DNA of 11,423 bases from Candidatus Desantisiibacteriota bacterium (GCA_016209155.1 JACQWU010000181.1:1-11423), one strand, 5' to 3'. Counted from the first letter of the stretch, positions 1 through 7,834 are shown. The notes: a model not told the origin generated them from the letters alone. Numbers and translations are program-made.

Positions 1-46
1 TTATTTCATTAATATCAAGTATAATCTTTATATAATAATAATTTAC

Positions 47-123
47 GGGCCCATAGCTCAGCTGGTTAGAGCTACCGGCTCATAACCGGTAGGTCCTAGG
101 TTCGAATCCTAGTGGGCCCACCA
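47..123 (+). tRNA. tRNA with CAT anticodon (tRNA-Ile2 favoured over elongator tRNA-Met)
   Basis: A complete 77-nt cloverleaf is visible. The acceptor stem GGGCCCA pairs with TGGGCCC, the discriminator is A and CCA is encoded. The anticodon stem ACCGG/CCGGT encloses the loop CTCATAA, and the T-arm CTAGG-TTCGAAT-CCTAG is perfect. The first base pair is G-C, which rules out a bacterial initiator tRNA. The anticodon CAT then leaves elongator Met or the Ile2 species whose C34 becomes lysidine. C4-G69 and C5-G68 in the acceptor stem match what is known of E. coli tRNA-Ile2 recognition by TilS, so Ile2 is favoured, but not proven. A TATAAT at 31-36 could be the -10 box; no convincing -35 is seen. 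Confidence 0.95.
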
Positions 124-207
124 TTTCTGTTCCCCTGAAAGCAAAAAAGTGCGAAATTTATTATATTTAGAATAAATTGATCCGCTTTAAAAAAGGAGGG
201 ACATATC

Positions 208-1398
208 ATGCTGTCCCGTAAGAAGGATATATTATTAATATTTCTACTGTTATTATTTATGCAGGAAAATTTACTGGCTTTCAAGCGCATAAAAGAAAAC
301 AATAACATTCCGGAAATATCCGCCGAGGATATTGATGGTAAAAAAATTCAAACTTCTGCCTATAAAGGGCAAAAAACATTAGCTATTGTATTCTGGAAAT
401 ATCCGAGCTTAAGAGGTGAAAAAGCTTTGGTTCTTTTTCAGAAATTTTATGATTCCTACCATGGAAATTTTCCGTTTGAAATTATTTCAATATATGTACC
501 TCAGGAGGATGATAAACTTACTGAAGAAGAAATGACGGAAGTAAGGAAAATTATCAGCAGTAATAAAATAACTTTTCCTGTAATAATTGATAAAGGAATG
601 GAAATTTTTAATAAATTTGGTATTATTAGTTTCCCGAGTTTTGGGCTTGTAGATAAAGAAGGTGTTTTGATTTATGAACTTCCCGGACTGCCGGAATTTT
701 TTGGTGAAAAAGATCTGACAAAAAACGTTAAAAAAGCTCTGGGGATAAAAGAAGAAGAAAAAGTTATAGCAAAAGCAGCATATATTGCGAAAAACAATTC
801 AAGTTTTTACTTAAATCTTGCAAAACAGGTATATAAAAAAGGGAATACTGATCAGGCCATCGAACACACACAAACAGCTGTACTGCGTGATCCGGATTAT
901 GCGGAAGGATACAGTTATCTTGGATTTCTTTATAATCAAAAAAAAGAATATAATAAAAGCAAAGACGCCTATATTAAATCTCTGAGTCTTGATCCTGCAA
1001 GAAGCGATACCTTGCTTACTTATGGATTTTTCTGTCTTGAAGCTGGATTTAATGAGGATGCCTACCTGCAATTTAAGAATATTATTCAAATTACTCCTGA
1101 AAAAGCGGCTGAAGGGCATTTTGGTCTCGGTACGATATATATGAAGGATGGAGTATTTGATTCAGCCCGTCAGCATCAGGAAAAAGCCATTGAATTATAT
1201 AAAACATGGAAAGAATTTTCTCAAGAAGAGGAAATCCATTTTGCAATGTCATACTATAATCTTGGAGAAACCGAGTTAAAGCTGGGATTAAAAAAAGATG
1301 CCATAGAAAATTTCAAGCAGGCTTTTATAATATACAAAGGAATAGCAACAACTATGTTAAAAGGTAAGGAATCAATGCTTGATTATAGTGTAAAATAA
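208..1398 (+). CDS. Exported thioredoxin-fold (TlpA/AhpC-like) protein with C-terminal TPR repeats, redox cysteines absent
   Basis: The start is fixed by AAAGGAGGG ending 7 nt before the ATG. Residues 1-24 (Lys/Arg, then a Leu/Ile-rich core ending near LLA) look like a signal peptide, so the protein should act outside the cytoplasm. Residues 33-175 read as a TlpA/peroxiredoxin-type thioredoxin fold: PEISAEDIDGKK opening, AIVFW strand, and IISFPSFGLVD carrying the cis-proline. Where the family has WCxxC, this protein reads FWKYPSLRG (62-70): aligning on FW puts Ser67 and Gly70 at the two cysteine positions. The only cysteine is Cys276 in the TPR region. Residues about 198-380 form four to five TPR units (for example around 200-233, 234-267, 268-301 and 345-378). 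It is therefore likely a binding or scaffold protein, not a disulfide reductase. It is convergent with the OppD-like gene, 7 bp away, with no obvious terminator between them. Confidence 0.88.
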   Translation: MLSRKKDILLIFLLLLFMQENLLAFKRIKENNNIPEISAEDIDGKKIQTSAYKGQKTLAIVFWKYPSLRGEKALVLFQKFYDSYHGNFPFEIISIYVPQEDDKLTEEEMTEVRKIISSNKITFPVIIDKGMEIFNKFGIISFPSFGLVDKEGVLIYELPGLPEFFGEKDLTKNVKKALGIKEEEKVIAKAAYIAKNNSSFYLNLAKQVYKKGNTDQAIEHTQTAVLRDPDYAEGYSYLGFLYNQKKEYNKSKDAYIKSLSLDPARSDTLLTYGFFCLEAGFNEDAYLQFKNIIQITPEKAAEGHFGLGTIYMKDGVFDSARQHQEKAIELYKTWKEFSQEEEIHFAMSYYNLGETELKLGLKKDAIENFKQAFIIYKGIATTMLKGKESMLDYSVK

Positions 1399-1405
1399 TG
1401 AAAAA

Positions 1406-2383
1406 TCAATACCTCCAGCAATTGACTTCGCTGTCTTTTTTCACGGATTTTATTGACGGCGGGCGCATATAACATATCTTTTCCACATAATGGCACCGCG
1501 GCGCAAAACTGCAGCCCGGCGGAAGAGAATACAAATCCGGAACAGTCCCTTCTATACCGTCAAGACGCGGCATTATACTTCTGTCCATATCTTTTTTCGG
1601 TATTGATGCGAGAAGCCCCTGCGTATATGGATGCAGAGGTTCTTTAAATATGGATCTTACAGGTCCTGATTCCACAATTTTTCCGGCATACATTACAATT
1701 ACACGATCAACTGTTTCTGCAATTATGCCAAAGTCATGAGTAATCAATAAAAGTGAGGTATTAAATTCTTCTTTTTTCTTACGTAATAGATCCAGTATCT
1801 GAGCCTGAATAGTTACATCAAGAGCAGTTGTGGGTTCGTCCGCAATTAAAAGCAGCGGATTACATGATAACGCCATTGCAATCATTATTCTCTGGCACAT
1901 GCCTCCGCTTAAATGGAAAGGATATTCTTTAAGTTTCTCAGAAGGAGAAGGAATCCCAACCATTTCCATAAGATGCACAGCATCCTCCATGGCTTCCTTT
2001 TTTTTCTTTTTATTATGAAGCCTGATTGCTTCAGTAAGCTGGTGTCCGATACTAAAAAGCGGATTTAGCGACGCAACAGGTTCCTGAAAGATCATCCCTA
2101 TGTCTTTGCCCCTGATTTTGCGCAATTTACTTTTGGGAAGTTTTTGAAGGTCGGTTTCATTGAAAATTATTTCACCGTCCATTATTTTACCTGGAGGCAG
2201 TACCAGATTTAATATTGAAAGCGCTACCGTGCTTTTGCCGCATCCGGATTCTCCGACAAGTCCTACACTTTCTCCCCGCCGTATGGTAAAACTTATATTA
2301 TCAATAGCTTTTATTACACCTTCGTGTGTATTAAAATATGTTTTTAAATTTTTAACATCCAATAAAATTTTATCATTCTCCAT
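1406..2383 (-). CDS. OppD/DppD-type peptide ABC transporter ATPase, orphan
   Basis: ATP-hydrolysing subunit of the oligopeptide/dipeptide/nickel transporter family, expected to dock on two permeases at the inner membrane. From the ATG at 2383 it is 325 residues, normal for OppD/DppD. Visible motifs: Walker A GESGCGKST (44-52), Q-loop FQEPVASLNPL (about 99-109), signature LSGGMCQR (158-165; Cys where Arg is usual), Walker B LLIADEP (178-184), switch His216. The family C-terminal region has PYTQGLLASIP and a Cys pattern (Cys291, 297, 304) as in GCSFAPRC, typical of OppD/DppD/OppF. An upstream in-frame TTG at 2410 lies inside the promoter spacer and is rejected as the start. No permease, partner ATPase or binding protein lies in the window, so its substrate is unknown and it must work with subunits encoded elsewhere. 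Confidence 0.9.
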   Translation of the reverse strand: MENDKILLDVKNLKTYFNTHEGVIKAIDNISFTIRRGESVGLVGESGCGKSTVALSILNLVLPPGKIMDGEIIFNETDLQKLPKSKLRKIRGKDIGMIFQEPVASLNPLFSIGHQLTEAIRLHNKKKKKEAMEDAVHLMEMVGIPSPSEKLKEYPFHLSGGMCQRIMIAMALSCNPLLLIADEPTTALDVTIQAQILDLLRKKKEEFNTSLLLITHDFGIIAETVDRVIVMYAGKIVESGPVRSIFKEPLHPYTQGLLASIPKKDMDRSIMPRLDGIEGTVPDLYSLPPGCSFAPRCHYVEKICYMRPPSIKSVKKDSEVNCWRY

Positions 2384-2395
2384 AGTCGAGGGTTG

Positions 2396-2424
2396 ATTAT
2401 AGAAAAACAACAGGATTATGTCAA
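2396..2424 (-). promoter_or_regulatory. Perfect sigma-70-type promoter for the OppD-like gene
   Basis: On the minus strand TTGACA (2424-2419) and TATAAT (2401-2396) are separated by exactly 17 bp, matching consensus at every position. The -35 box overlaps the TGA stop of the upstream 488-residue gene. Transcription should begin around 2388-2391, only about 4-8 nt before the ATG at 2383, and no Shine-Dalgarno is present there. The mRNA would be nearly leaderless. Promoter quality is seen directly; the start site is inferred. Confidence 0.8.
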
Positions 2425-3887
2425 GGGGAAGATTTTTCTAAAATAAAAACTTCATCCGGAATAAAATACATGCCGGGTTGATCTTCTTTCTTAAAGATTT
2501 CCTCAAGGTCTGATAAAATACGTTCAATATATTTTTTGCCTTCCGCACCATGACAATATTTTAATAACTGCATAAGGTCTTTTTCTGCAAACGGATATTC
2601 CTTTGTGGAAACACTTTTTTTATCGATAGGAGGTATTGGAGCAGGGAGTTGAAATCCATTAAACCATTCCTTAAAAAGAGAGGTCATTTTTTCTGATTTC
2701 GGGTTGACAGTCATAATCTTTTTTAAATTTTGGATAAATATTTTAAGCGCCTCAGGAGAATTCATCATCAACTCATTGTTATTAACAACGGATAATAATT
2801 CCTGAAAAAAATAGATCATAATAGGGGACTGCCCTGTGTATAAAAGATTTCCGGATTGAAAGTATGGATCATCCGCCCGTATTATTATCTCGGAAACATT
2901 TTCTTCGATGCTTGTCTTATTAGTATCACTTTTAGCTGTTTCACGAAAACGAGCCCGGATTTTCCCATTGATACGGCCGGAATAGTCGTATAAATCTTTC
3001 TCATCTATATTATCGCTCGATTTCGATTCAAAAACCCTGCCATTTAATTCACCTGCCAGTCCCATCAGATAATAAATACCTGTAGTAAATGATTTGGTTG
3101 TTAAAATATCAAAATCACTTCCTGTTTTGAATGAAATCTTTACTTGATTTTTAAAATCAGGAAGTCCATCAGAGGCGACATCCCAATTGTCTTTTATAAG
3201 AATCAGATATTTGAATCCGACAAAATCCTTTTTTTGAAAATACTCTGCAAAATATTTAAAAACCGGTTTCCCATCAAGGTTTTTTCGCATGGGGTCATCT
3301 CTTTTTGCGTATTTTTTTAATTCTTTGAAATTATTAACAAATTTATCCTCCTCAATTTTACCTTCAGCGCCAATTTTAAACCAGTGGACTATTTTATTGA
3401 TGTATGAATCATCTTTTCCCGTTCCCCAATCACCATCCCATAAATCAAGGGAAACTAAACTCAATGCGTGTGAAGTTGCAAGGATGATTATTTCCATATC
3501 AAATTTATTTTTAAACTCAAAATTAACATTTTTAATTTTAACTTTTTTTGGGAATTTAAGCTTTATATAATATTTTTCAATGATACTTGCATTAATAAAG
3601 CTGTCATCAGGTACTGAAAGCTCAGCTTTGTATAATGGTTTCATCCCGACAAATTCAGCCTGATTATATTTTATAAAGTAATTGATATTATTTCCCGTAT
3701 AGGGACGAATTCTTGCCGCATATATAGTTGAACTATCATTATTAAGTTTCCCTGTTTCAGATATCAGATAAATTTTATCAAAACGATCCTCATCTTTTTT
3801 CAATTTTTCAATAGCACCGGACGAACTTGCTTGAAAAATATAAATGATTGATAGAAATAAGATAAAAATCATCGAATGTGTTTTCAT
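2421..3887 (-). CDS. Exported protein of unknown function, third gene of the vWA/ABC operon
   Basis: I do not recognise this 488-residue protein. Residues 1-24 (MKTHSM, then a long Ile/Phe/Leu core ending near QASSSGA) form a signal peptide or anchor, so the rest should be periplasmic or envelope-bound. The body is Lys/Asp/Glu-rich with many beta-like segments in the first 280 residues (for example VKIKNVNFEFKNKF and KYLILIKDNWDV). The last 120 residues are mostly helical and end in MYFIPDEVFILEK. The close of the vWA protein (helix, then VWMELSYLP) is loosely similar. No CxxC, lipobox, formylglycine-enzyme-like or enzyme motif is apparent. The start is fixed by GGAGGG (3899-3894) 6 nt before the ATG, which directly abuts the TAA of the upstream transporter gene in the same reading frame. 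Translational coupling with the transporter is likely. Confidence 0.85.
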   Translation of the reverse strand: MKTHSMIFILFLSIIYIFQASSSGAIEKLKKDEDRFDKIYLISETGKLNNDSSTIYAARIRPYTGNNINYFIKYNQAEFVGMKPLYKAELSVPDDSFINASIIEKYYIKLKFPKKVKIKNVNFEFKNKFDMEIIILATSHALSLVSLDLWDGDWGTGKDDSYINKIVHWFKIGAEGKIEEDKFVNNFKELKKYAKRDDPMRKNLDGKPVFKYFAEYFQKKDFVGFKYLILIKDNWDVASDGLPDFKNQVKISFKTGSDFDILTTKSFTTGIYYLMGLAGELNGRVFESKSSDNIDEKDLYDYSGRINGKIRARFRETAKSDTNKTSIEENVSEIIIRADDPYFQSGNLLYTGQSPIMIYFFQELLSVVNNNELMMNSPEALKIFIQNLKKIMTVNPKSEKMTSLFKEWFNGFQLPAPIPPIDKKSVSTKEYPFAEKDLMQLLKYCHGAEGKKYIERILSDLEEIFKKEDQPGMYFIPDEVFILEKSSP

Positions 3888-5846
3888 TTAAAACCCTCCA
3901 CAGGATTTGGTTTCCCCGCTTGATACGCCGAGAAGCTTAAAAAGGATTATATCATTTTTACGCATCCTTACACTTGTCTGAATATTTCCAAAAATTATCA
4001 AACCGCCGATAACAGCTACAACAAACACAATACCTTTTAAAAACCACTCAGCCAATTTACGGGTATCAAGAACCCATTTATAATCAAAAATTTTTGCTCT
4101 GGGTTCATATCCTAAAGAGGATAATTTTTTTACAACAGGGATAACCTGCTGAACATTACTAACATAAACATGAGCCTTTTCTGTATATGGGAATTGTGCC
4201 ATCTTAATAATTTCGGAAGCTTGTACTGTCCAGCTAACAGCATCAGGATCATAGGGAATACTGAATACACCTTCTTTGTCTAACCGCCATTTTTCAAGGA
4301 CAAGCTGGGTTTTTAAAGGAAGATAAAAATTTCGCCCTGCTTCCGCTCTTTCTACAATACCTGCAATTGAAAGACTAATTGAAAATTCCTCAAATTCCAT
4401 TTCATCCGGATCTGTATTAAAGGTTGTTCCTCTTATTGGCCGGGCTACAGCAAAGGATAACTTTTTTCCGATAAGATTATTGCGGAATTCATCAGTAACA
4501 ATTTCTCCGTCTATTTTAAACAGACGCTTAATACTACGTTCTGAAATTATAATCTCAAGCGCACTGTCGGAAGTAAATTTCCCTCCGGCAGTAAATGCTA
4601 ATTGATCCAATTCCGGATCATTAATCTCAAGTCCATACATAGTCTCTTTTCTTATTCGATTATGCCAATCCTTAATTCTATAAATTCCCTCCCTGCGCTC
4701 AATAAAATTTATAACACCCGGAATTTTCAATATCAAAGATTTATCGGGGAATAGTTGATTAGCTGATAAATCCTTTGGAACTATATCTATTCTTGTTAAT
4801 CTGGAACCGCGGCGTATTACATCGTCTAAAAGCGTATCAGTCCCAGAACGAAGTGACTCTAAAACTGTAAGCTGAAAACTGCCCAAAAGAAGAGCTCCGA
4901 CAGTAAGAATAGTAAAAAGAATATTTCTTATAAGATCATTCATTACTAATTTAAGCTGAAGAAAACTTCCTGTTCTGGGTTTAAGCCCAAACCAGATATT
5001 TTTTTTCGATAATATTTTTACCCCGAATTGACTGACAGGTGAAAAAATTGAACTTGGTGCTTCTTCTGCTTTATCATCAACATTTTTTTCTGCCTGTCTG
5101 TGACTTTTGACAAGTTTTAGCATGCCGTTTTGTAATTCGTAAACAATTGGAGCATCAAGGAATACTTCATCATGGGAAACGACAATTATGGTTTTACCTG
5201 ATTCTGATAACTTCATCAGCATATTAAAAATATCCTTCTTACGATCTTTATCAAGACTTGCTGTCGGCTCATCTGCCAGCATAAAAACAGGATTATGAGC
5301 CAGCGATCTAAGAATGGAAAAACGCTGCTTCTCACCGCCGCTGATATTGTGAGGATAACGGCTGAGAAGATCTTTAATATTTTCATCGGCAGCTTTTGAA
5401 TTTTGTTCATTTAAAGCTCCGGATGTATACATGCTTTTTATAAGAGAATAAAAATCCTGTTTTGCTTCATCACTTTTTATGCCGTGAATACGCATGGGCA
5501 GATAAATATTTTCTTTTATGGTGAAATGTTCGAAAAGAAGGGCTTCCTGAAAAATAAATCCAATAGATTTTGCTCTAATTTCTTCCTGTATAATCCATGA
5601 TAATGAATTTTTACCGGAGTGAATATCCACATCAGCCAGACTGTAATAACCCTGATACTCTTTATCAATTAATCCCAGAATGCGAAGCAGGGTTGTTTTC
5701 CCTGAACCGCTTTCCCCCCGAATAACAATAAAATCTCCCGAGAATATAGAAAGATCAATCCCATTCAATATCAACTTATTTTCTTTTTCTTTATAGGACT
5801 TCCTTATATCTTTCAGTTGAATTACCGGTTTTATAATCGAGGTCAT
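3888..5846 (-). CDS. MacB/FtsX-type ABC transporter, fused ATPase and permease, C-terminal membrane half missing
   Basis: From the ATG at 5846 (AAAGGA 4 nt upstream) it is 652 residues. Residues 1-240 are a LolD/MacB-like ATPase: Walker A GESGSGKTT (44-52), Q-loop FQE (about 99-101), signature NISGGEKQR (167-175), Walker B FMLADEP (188-194), SHD (224-226). After a variable linker come TM1 (about 307-328), a periplasmic domain of about 270 residues, TM2 (about 601-623) and the usual cytosolic coupling stretch RKNDIILFKLLGVSSGE. MacB-type permeases then continue into TM3 and TM4; this protein stops ten residues later at SCGGF. Neither other reading frame continues with a hydrophobic sequence. 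Members of this family (MacB, LolCDE, TagTS) drive envelope mechanics or lipoprotein release. It follows the vWA gene by 23 bp and abuts the next gene. A longer GTG start at 5897 would overlap the vWA gene and lacks a site. Confidence 0.88.
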   Translation of the reverse strand: MTSIIKPVIQLKDIRKSYKEKENKLILNGIDLSIFSGDFIVIRGESGSGKTTLLRILGLIDKEYQGYYSLADVDIHSGKNSLSWIIQEEIRAKSIGFIFQEALLFEHFTIKENIYLPMRIHGIKSDEAKQDFYSLIKSMYTSGALNEQNSKAADENIKDLLSRYPHNISGGEKQRFSILRSLAHNPVFMLADEPTASLDKDRKKDIFNMLMKLSESGKTIIVVSHDEVFLDAPIVYELQNGMLKLVKSHRQAEKNVDDKAEEAPSSIFSPVSQFGVKILSKKNIWFGLKPRTGSFLQLKLVMNDLIRNILFTILTVGALLLGSFQLTVLESLRSGTDTLLDDVIRRGSRLTRIDIVPKDLSANQLFPDKSLILKIPGVINFIERREGIYRIKDWHNRIRKETMYGLEINDPELDQLAFTAGGKFTSDSALEIIISERSIKRLFKIDGEIVTDEFRNNLIGKKLSFAVARPIRGTTFNTDPDEMEFEEFSISLSIAGIVERAEAGRNFYLPLKTQLVLEKWRLDKEGVFSIPYDPDAVSWTVQASEIIKMAQFPYTEKAHVYVSNVQQVIPVVKKLSSLGYEPRAKIFDYKWVLDTRKLAEWFLKGIVFVVAVIGGLIIFGNIQTSVRMRKNDIILFKLLGVSSGETKSCGGF

Positions 5847-5869
5847 AAATTCCTTTATAAACTTCACAA

Positions 5870-7741
5870 TTATGGCAAATAAGATAATTCCATCCACACT
5901 TGTTTATTTTCACGGAAATCACGTGCAGCAGCTTCAAGAAAATTAGTAATTTTTCTTTCCGCTCTTTTTATCTGCCTGGCAATTTCCACACGCTCAAAAC
6001 GGGGTAGATTTAAAAGAGATTCCATGGAATATGTTAATAAGTTAGTATTAAAATGGATCCCCATTCTCTTTTCAATAAGTTCCTGAATCTCTATATCAGT
6101 AGGAATATCTTCACCAAGAATAGATTTAAGATTTTCTGTTACTGCATCTCTAAGTTCTTCATTGGTAAGGTCCTCATAATTTTTGCTTAATGCTTCAATA
6201 TGATTGAATAAGCGCACAAGATCTTCAAGAAAATCCTTTTCCACAAGAATCTTTTCATGATAAAGTTCCTCCTTTTCAAACATCCATCCTTCGCGAATTA
6301 AAAATCCGCCATTCTCAATACTATACTTTATGGCAGCCCCTTGCAGTCGGGATAGAACTTCAGTATTGAGTGTCTTAAGCGGTATAATAGAATATCCATG
6401 CTCTGAAGGAACCATTTCTTTAATTATGTTAGTAACTTCTGTTTCTGTATCATATACAGTTTTTCTCATAAGCTCCTTAATTTTTTTTGAGAAATTCTTT
6501 CTTCCTTGAGAATCAGAATCTTCCTCCGAAGGATAAAACTCGCCGCCGGTGCCGTTTGCAAGTTCAGATAAAATTTTAACCAAAGACCCTCCATCTTTTT
6601 TCTCTGCCTGCAATGAAAATACAGTTATATCTTTATTAATAAGCAATGAAACAACTTCTTCGGATGTTTGTTCTTTTTCAACTGACTTGGTAAGACCGAT
6701 TGTTTCGGTTTTAGCATCGTCGTTGAGAACCGCAATAATAATCTTCTTTTCTCCGCCTGAAGAATCCGCGCTTACTTCCCACTTAAACTCTTTTGTGGCA
6801 AGAATTAGCGCATCAAGTATAGGTTCAGCCGCATCACCTCCGCCAATCATTTTTTTAGGTGTAGATTCTTCACGAAGAATTTCAATCCCCTTCTCCATAC
6901 TGACAGGGTTCACTATTTTTATTTGTTCTTTATCCCACTTGTCCCTGAAAAACACAAAACCTATTTTTGTATTCTTTGGAGAAAGTTCTATTGTTTTCAA
7001 TAATTCTTCGATTGTCTCTGCCATTTTTGTCCCATATTTTGACATGGAACCCGTTGCATCAAAAACAACGCAAAAAGTAACTTTATTAAGAACATTTTCC
7101 AACTGGTTCGATGTAGTTTGTATTCTTATTTTGGTTTCAGGAACATACGTTGGGATATAAACCTTATAAATTTTTTTATAGATTTCATTCCCGCTTTCCT
7201 TATTTGTTTCTAAAGCTTTTTTATCTACAACCGGAAATGCGAGTAATTTTTTTGGCAATGCTTTAGAAATTCCGAGGTCTTCCATAAATATAGGAGGATA
7301 TGTTTTCATATCTCCCGTTCTTGCATATTCCTTTATGCTGTTCGCATCCCATACCTTAATTTCAGTTCGTTCTCCGGAAGCTGAGGGAGACGGCTGAAAG
7401 TGTATTCCCTCCCGGGTGTTCCACTCCATAACAAGAGTTTTTTTAACATATGCATGTCTGTTAGGATGCTCCAGATTTGCAATTTTGTAATAATCTCCTG
7501 AATCCTCAACAACAAAATAAGGCATCATTATTTCTACTTTATAAGCTTCTGATCCTCCTTTTTCTTTTGTAGTGGCAACAACATTATCAGAGCAGGCAAT
7601 TACTTTTTTTATGACTTTTGTGCCGGGAACATACATAAATCCAGAAGCGCTTTTGGATACTATACAAAAAATAATTATTGCAATAAAGAAAATGAAAAAA
7701 TATTTTCCGTTAAATTGGTTTTCACTAAATTTTTTATGCAT
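5870..7741 (-). CDS. Membrane-anchored periplasmic SH3-like/vWA protein with PpkA-like C-terminus, no kinase domain
   Basis: A 623-residue protein whose start is fixed by GAAGGAG 6 nt before the ATG. Residues 14-28 are a signal anchor or signal peptide, placing the rest in the periplasm. Residues about 68-108 resemble a bacterial SH3-like module (YFVVEDSGDYYKI ... AYVKKTLVMEW). Residues about 220-430 are a vWA domain: MIDAS DATGSMS (228-234; DxTxS), GFVFFRDKWD (261-270), GGGDAAEPILDAL (300-312) and IIIAVLNDD (334-342). These features match the subgroup found in PpkA and alpha-kinase-type vWA proteins. The C-terminal 190 residues are helical and end in VWMELSYLP, resembling the C-terminal end of PpkA, by recollection of the family. 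The PpkA kinase domain is absent. It heads the operon with a fused ABC transporter, so a metal-dependent envelope sensor or scaffold role is inferred. Confidence 0.87.
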   Translation of the reverse strand: MHKKFSENQFNGKYFFIFFIAIIIFCIVSKSASGFMYVPGTKVIKKVIACSDNVVATTKEKGGSEAYKVEIMMPYFVVEDSGDYYKIANLEHPNRHAYVKKTLVMEWNTREGIHFQPSPSASGERTEIKVWDANSIKEYARTGDMKTYPPIFMEDLGISKALPKKLLAFPVVDKKALETNKESGNEIYKKIYKVYIPTYVPETKIRIQTTSNQLENVLNKVTFCVVFDATGSMSKYGTKMAETIEELLKTIELSPKNTKIGFVFFRDKWDKEQIKIVNPVSMEKGIEILREESTPKKMIGGGDAAEPILDALILATKEFKWEVSADSSGGEKKIIIAVLNDDAKTETIGLTKSVEKEQTSEEVVSLLINKDITVFSLQAEKKDGGSLVKILSELANGTGGEFYPSEEDSDSQGRKNFSKKIKELMRKTVYDTETEVTNIIKEMVPSEHGYSIIPLKTLNTEVLSRLQGAAIKYSIENGGFLIREGWMFEKEELYHEKILVEKDFLEDLVRLFNHIEALSKNYEDLTNEELRDAVTENLKSILGEDIPTDIEIQELIEKRMGIHFNTNLLTYSMESLLNLPRFERVEIARQIKRAERKITNFLEAAARDFRENKQVWMELSYLP

Positions 7742-7805
7742 TTTAAACTCCTTCTACATTTGAATTTTCTGATTCTGTACCCCTCTTATTAATCTTGCAA
7801 AAATA

Positions 7806-7834
7806 ATTTTATAGTAAAATTTAGTCTTCGTCAA
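7806..7834 (-). promoter_or_regulatory. Promoter of the vWA/ABC operon
   Basis: Minus-strand TTGACG (7834-7829) and TAAAAT (7811-7806) are separated by 17 bp, one mismatch from consensus in each box. Transcription should start near 7799, giving a leader of about 58 nt that ends with the strong Shine-Dalgarno GAAGGAG of the vWA gene. The -35 box overlaps the first in-frame ATG of the divergent HEAT-repeat gene at 7834, which argues against that ATG as a start codon. Confidence 0.65.

Noticed and set aside
47-207. tRNA as an integration site for a genomic island
   Set aside because: No integrase, no second copy of the tRNA 3' end in the window, and no change of base use just after it.
1399-1450. 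Terminator between the convergent TPR and OppD-like genes
   Set aside because: No GC-rich stem with a T tract in either direction was found; the genes are only 7 bp apart.
6549-7160. 203-codon plus-strand open frame inside the vWA gene
   Set aside because: It is antisense to a well-supported coding region, has no ribosome site, and its Ser/Phe-rich content is typical of a shadow frame.
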